Positions 5,191 to 5,237 of a DNA stretch of 5,237 bases are shown here, one piece after another. This stretch comes from Bacteroidota bacterium. GTDB lineage: Bacteria; Bacteroidota; Bacteroidia; Flavobacteriales; Flavobacteriaceae. The notes under the pieces are model-generated. The model did not search any database and was not told the origin of the DNA. It was given only the letters and a program-made list of their open reading frames with translations. The position numbers and the translations under genes were made by a program. The stretch's first letter is position 1. Each line of letters begins with the position of its first letter. Where the stretch lies: positions 1-5,237 of the forward strand of contig JADFSQ010000170.1 of NCBI GenBank assembly GCA_022560715.1, given 5' to 3'.

Positions 5191-5224
5191 ATAAAATTTT
5201 TTATGTTAACTATTTCAACATTAA

Positions 5225-5237
5225 TTAAGGTGCAACC
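5225..5237 (-). CDS. Possible last codons of ATP synthase subunit c
   Basis: Operon order predicts that atpE ends just upstream of atpF. In the few bases available, one minus-strand frame reads V-A-P-stop (TAA at 5227-5225), leaving 34 nt before atpF. Another frame reads L-H-L-N-stop (TAA at 5223-5221). The hydrophobic V-A-P end suits a subunit c better, but four codons cannot identify a gene. Confidence 0.3.

Noticed and set aside
4919..5194. 91-codon plus-strand frame opposite atpF
   Set aside because: It is Ser/Ala/Arg-rich because it mirrors the Ala/Glu/Lys coiled coil of subunit b.

Overview
The window comes from an AT-rich member of the Bacteroidota, most likely the family Flavobacteriaceae. 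All recognised genes lie on the minus strand. The ATP synthase proteins are of flavobacterial type: the alpha subunit carries the [13 protein letters not shown] insertion and a [16 protein letters not shown] stretch. The gene order F-H-A-G without atpD/atpC fits the Bacteroidota pattern, in which atpBEFHAG and atpDC are separate clusters. No Shine-Dalgarno sequences are obvious, as usual in this group.

Right to left, in transcription order: possibly the last codons of atpE at the right edge, then atpF (subunit b, 5190-4690), atpH (delta, about 4643-4107), atpA (alpha, 4067-2490), a 440-base gap, and atpG (gamma, 2049-1189). Together these encode the stator (b, delta), a catalytic-hexamer subunit (alpha) and the rotor shaft (gamma) of the F1Fo ATP synthase. 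An intrinsic terminator (1067-1094) closes the operon. Beyond it lie a small lipoprotein gene (842-396) with its own weak terminator (321-347), and the 5' part of a secreted protein gene running off the left edge (271-1).

The most unusual part is the atpA-atpG gap. It holds a decayed gene for a four-helix-bundle protein of the 23S rRNA intervening-sequence (S23/IVP) family, inactivated by a nonsense codon and a one-base frameshift. It is framed by 26-bp inverted repeats (one mismatch) built from a 14-nt unit. The unit starts 2 nt after the atpA stop and ends 6 nt before the atpG start codon, so it looks like a discrete inserted element. In the operon mRNA the two ends could pair over 26 bp, with a G-U at the only mismatch, which recalls the stem-enclosed IVS elements of bacterial 23S rRNA.

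The region after atpG also shows signs of rearrangement. A 33-nt segment (terminator tail plus following sequence) occurs twice, 746 bases apart, bracketing the lipoprotein gene. Each copy lies next to a REP-like palindrome. The last 20 nt of atpG is repeated 55 nt downstream.
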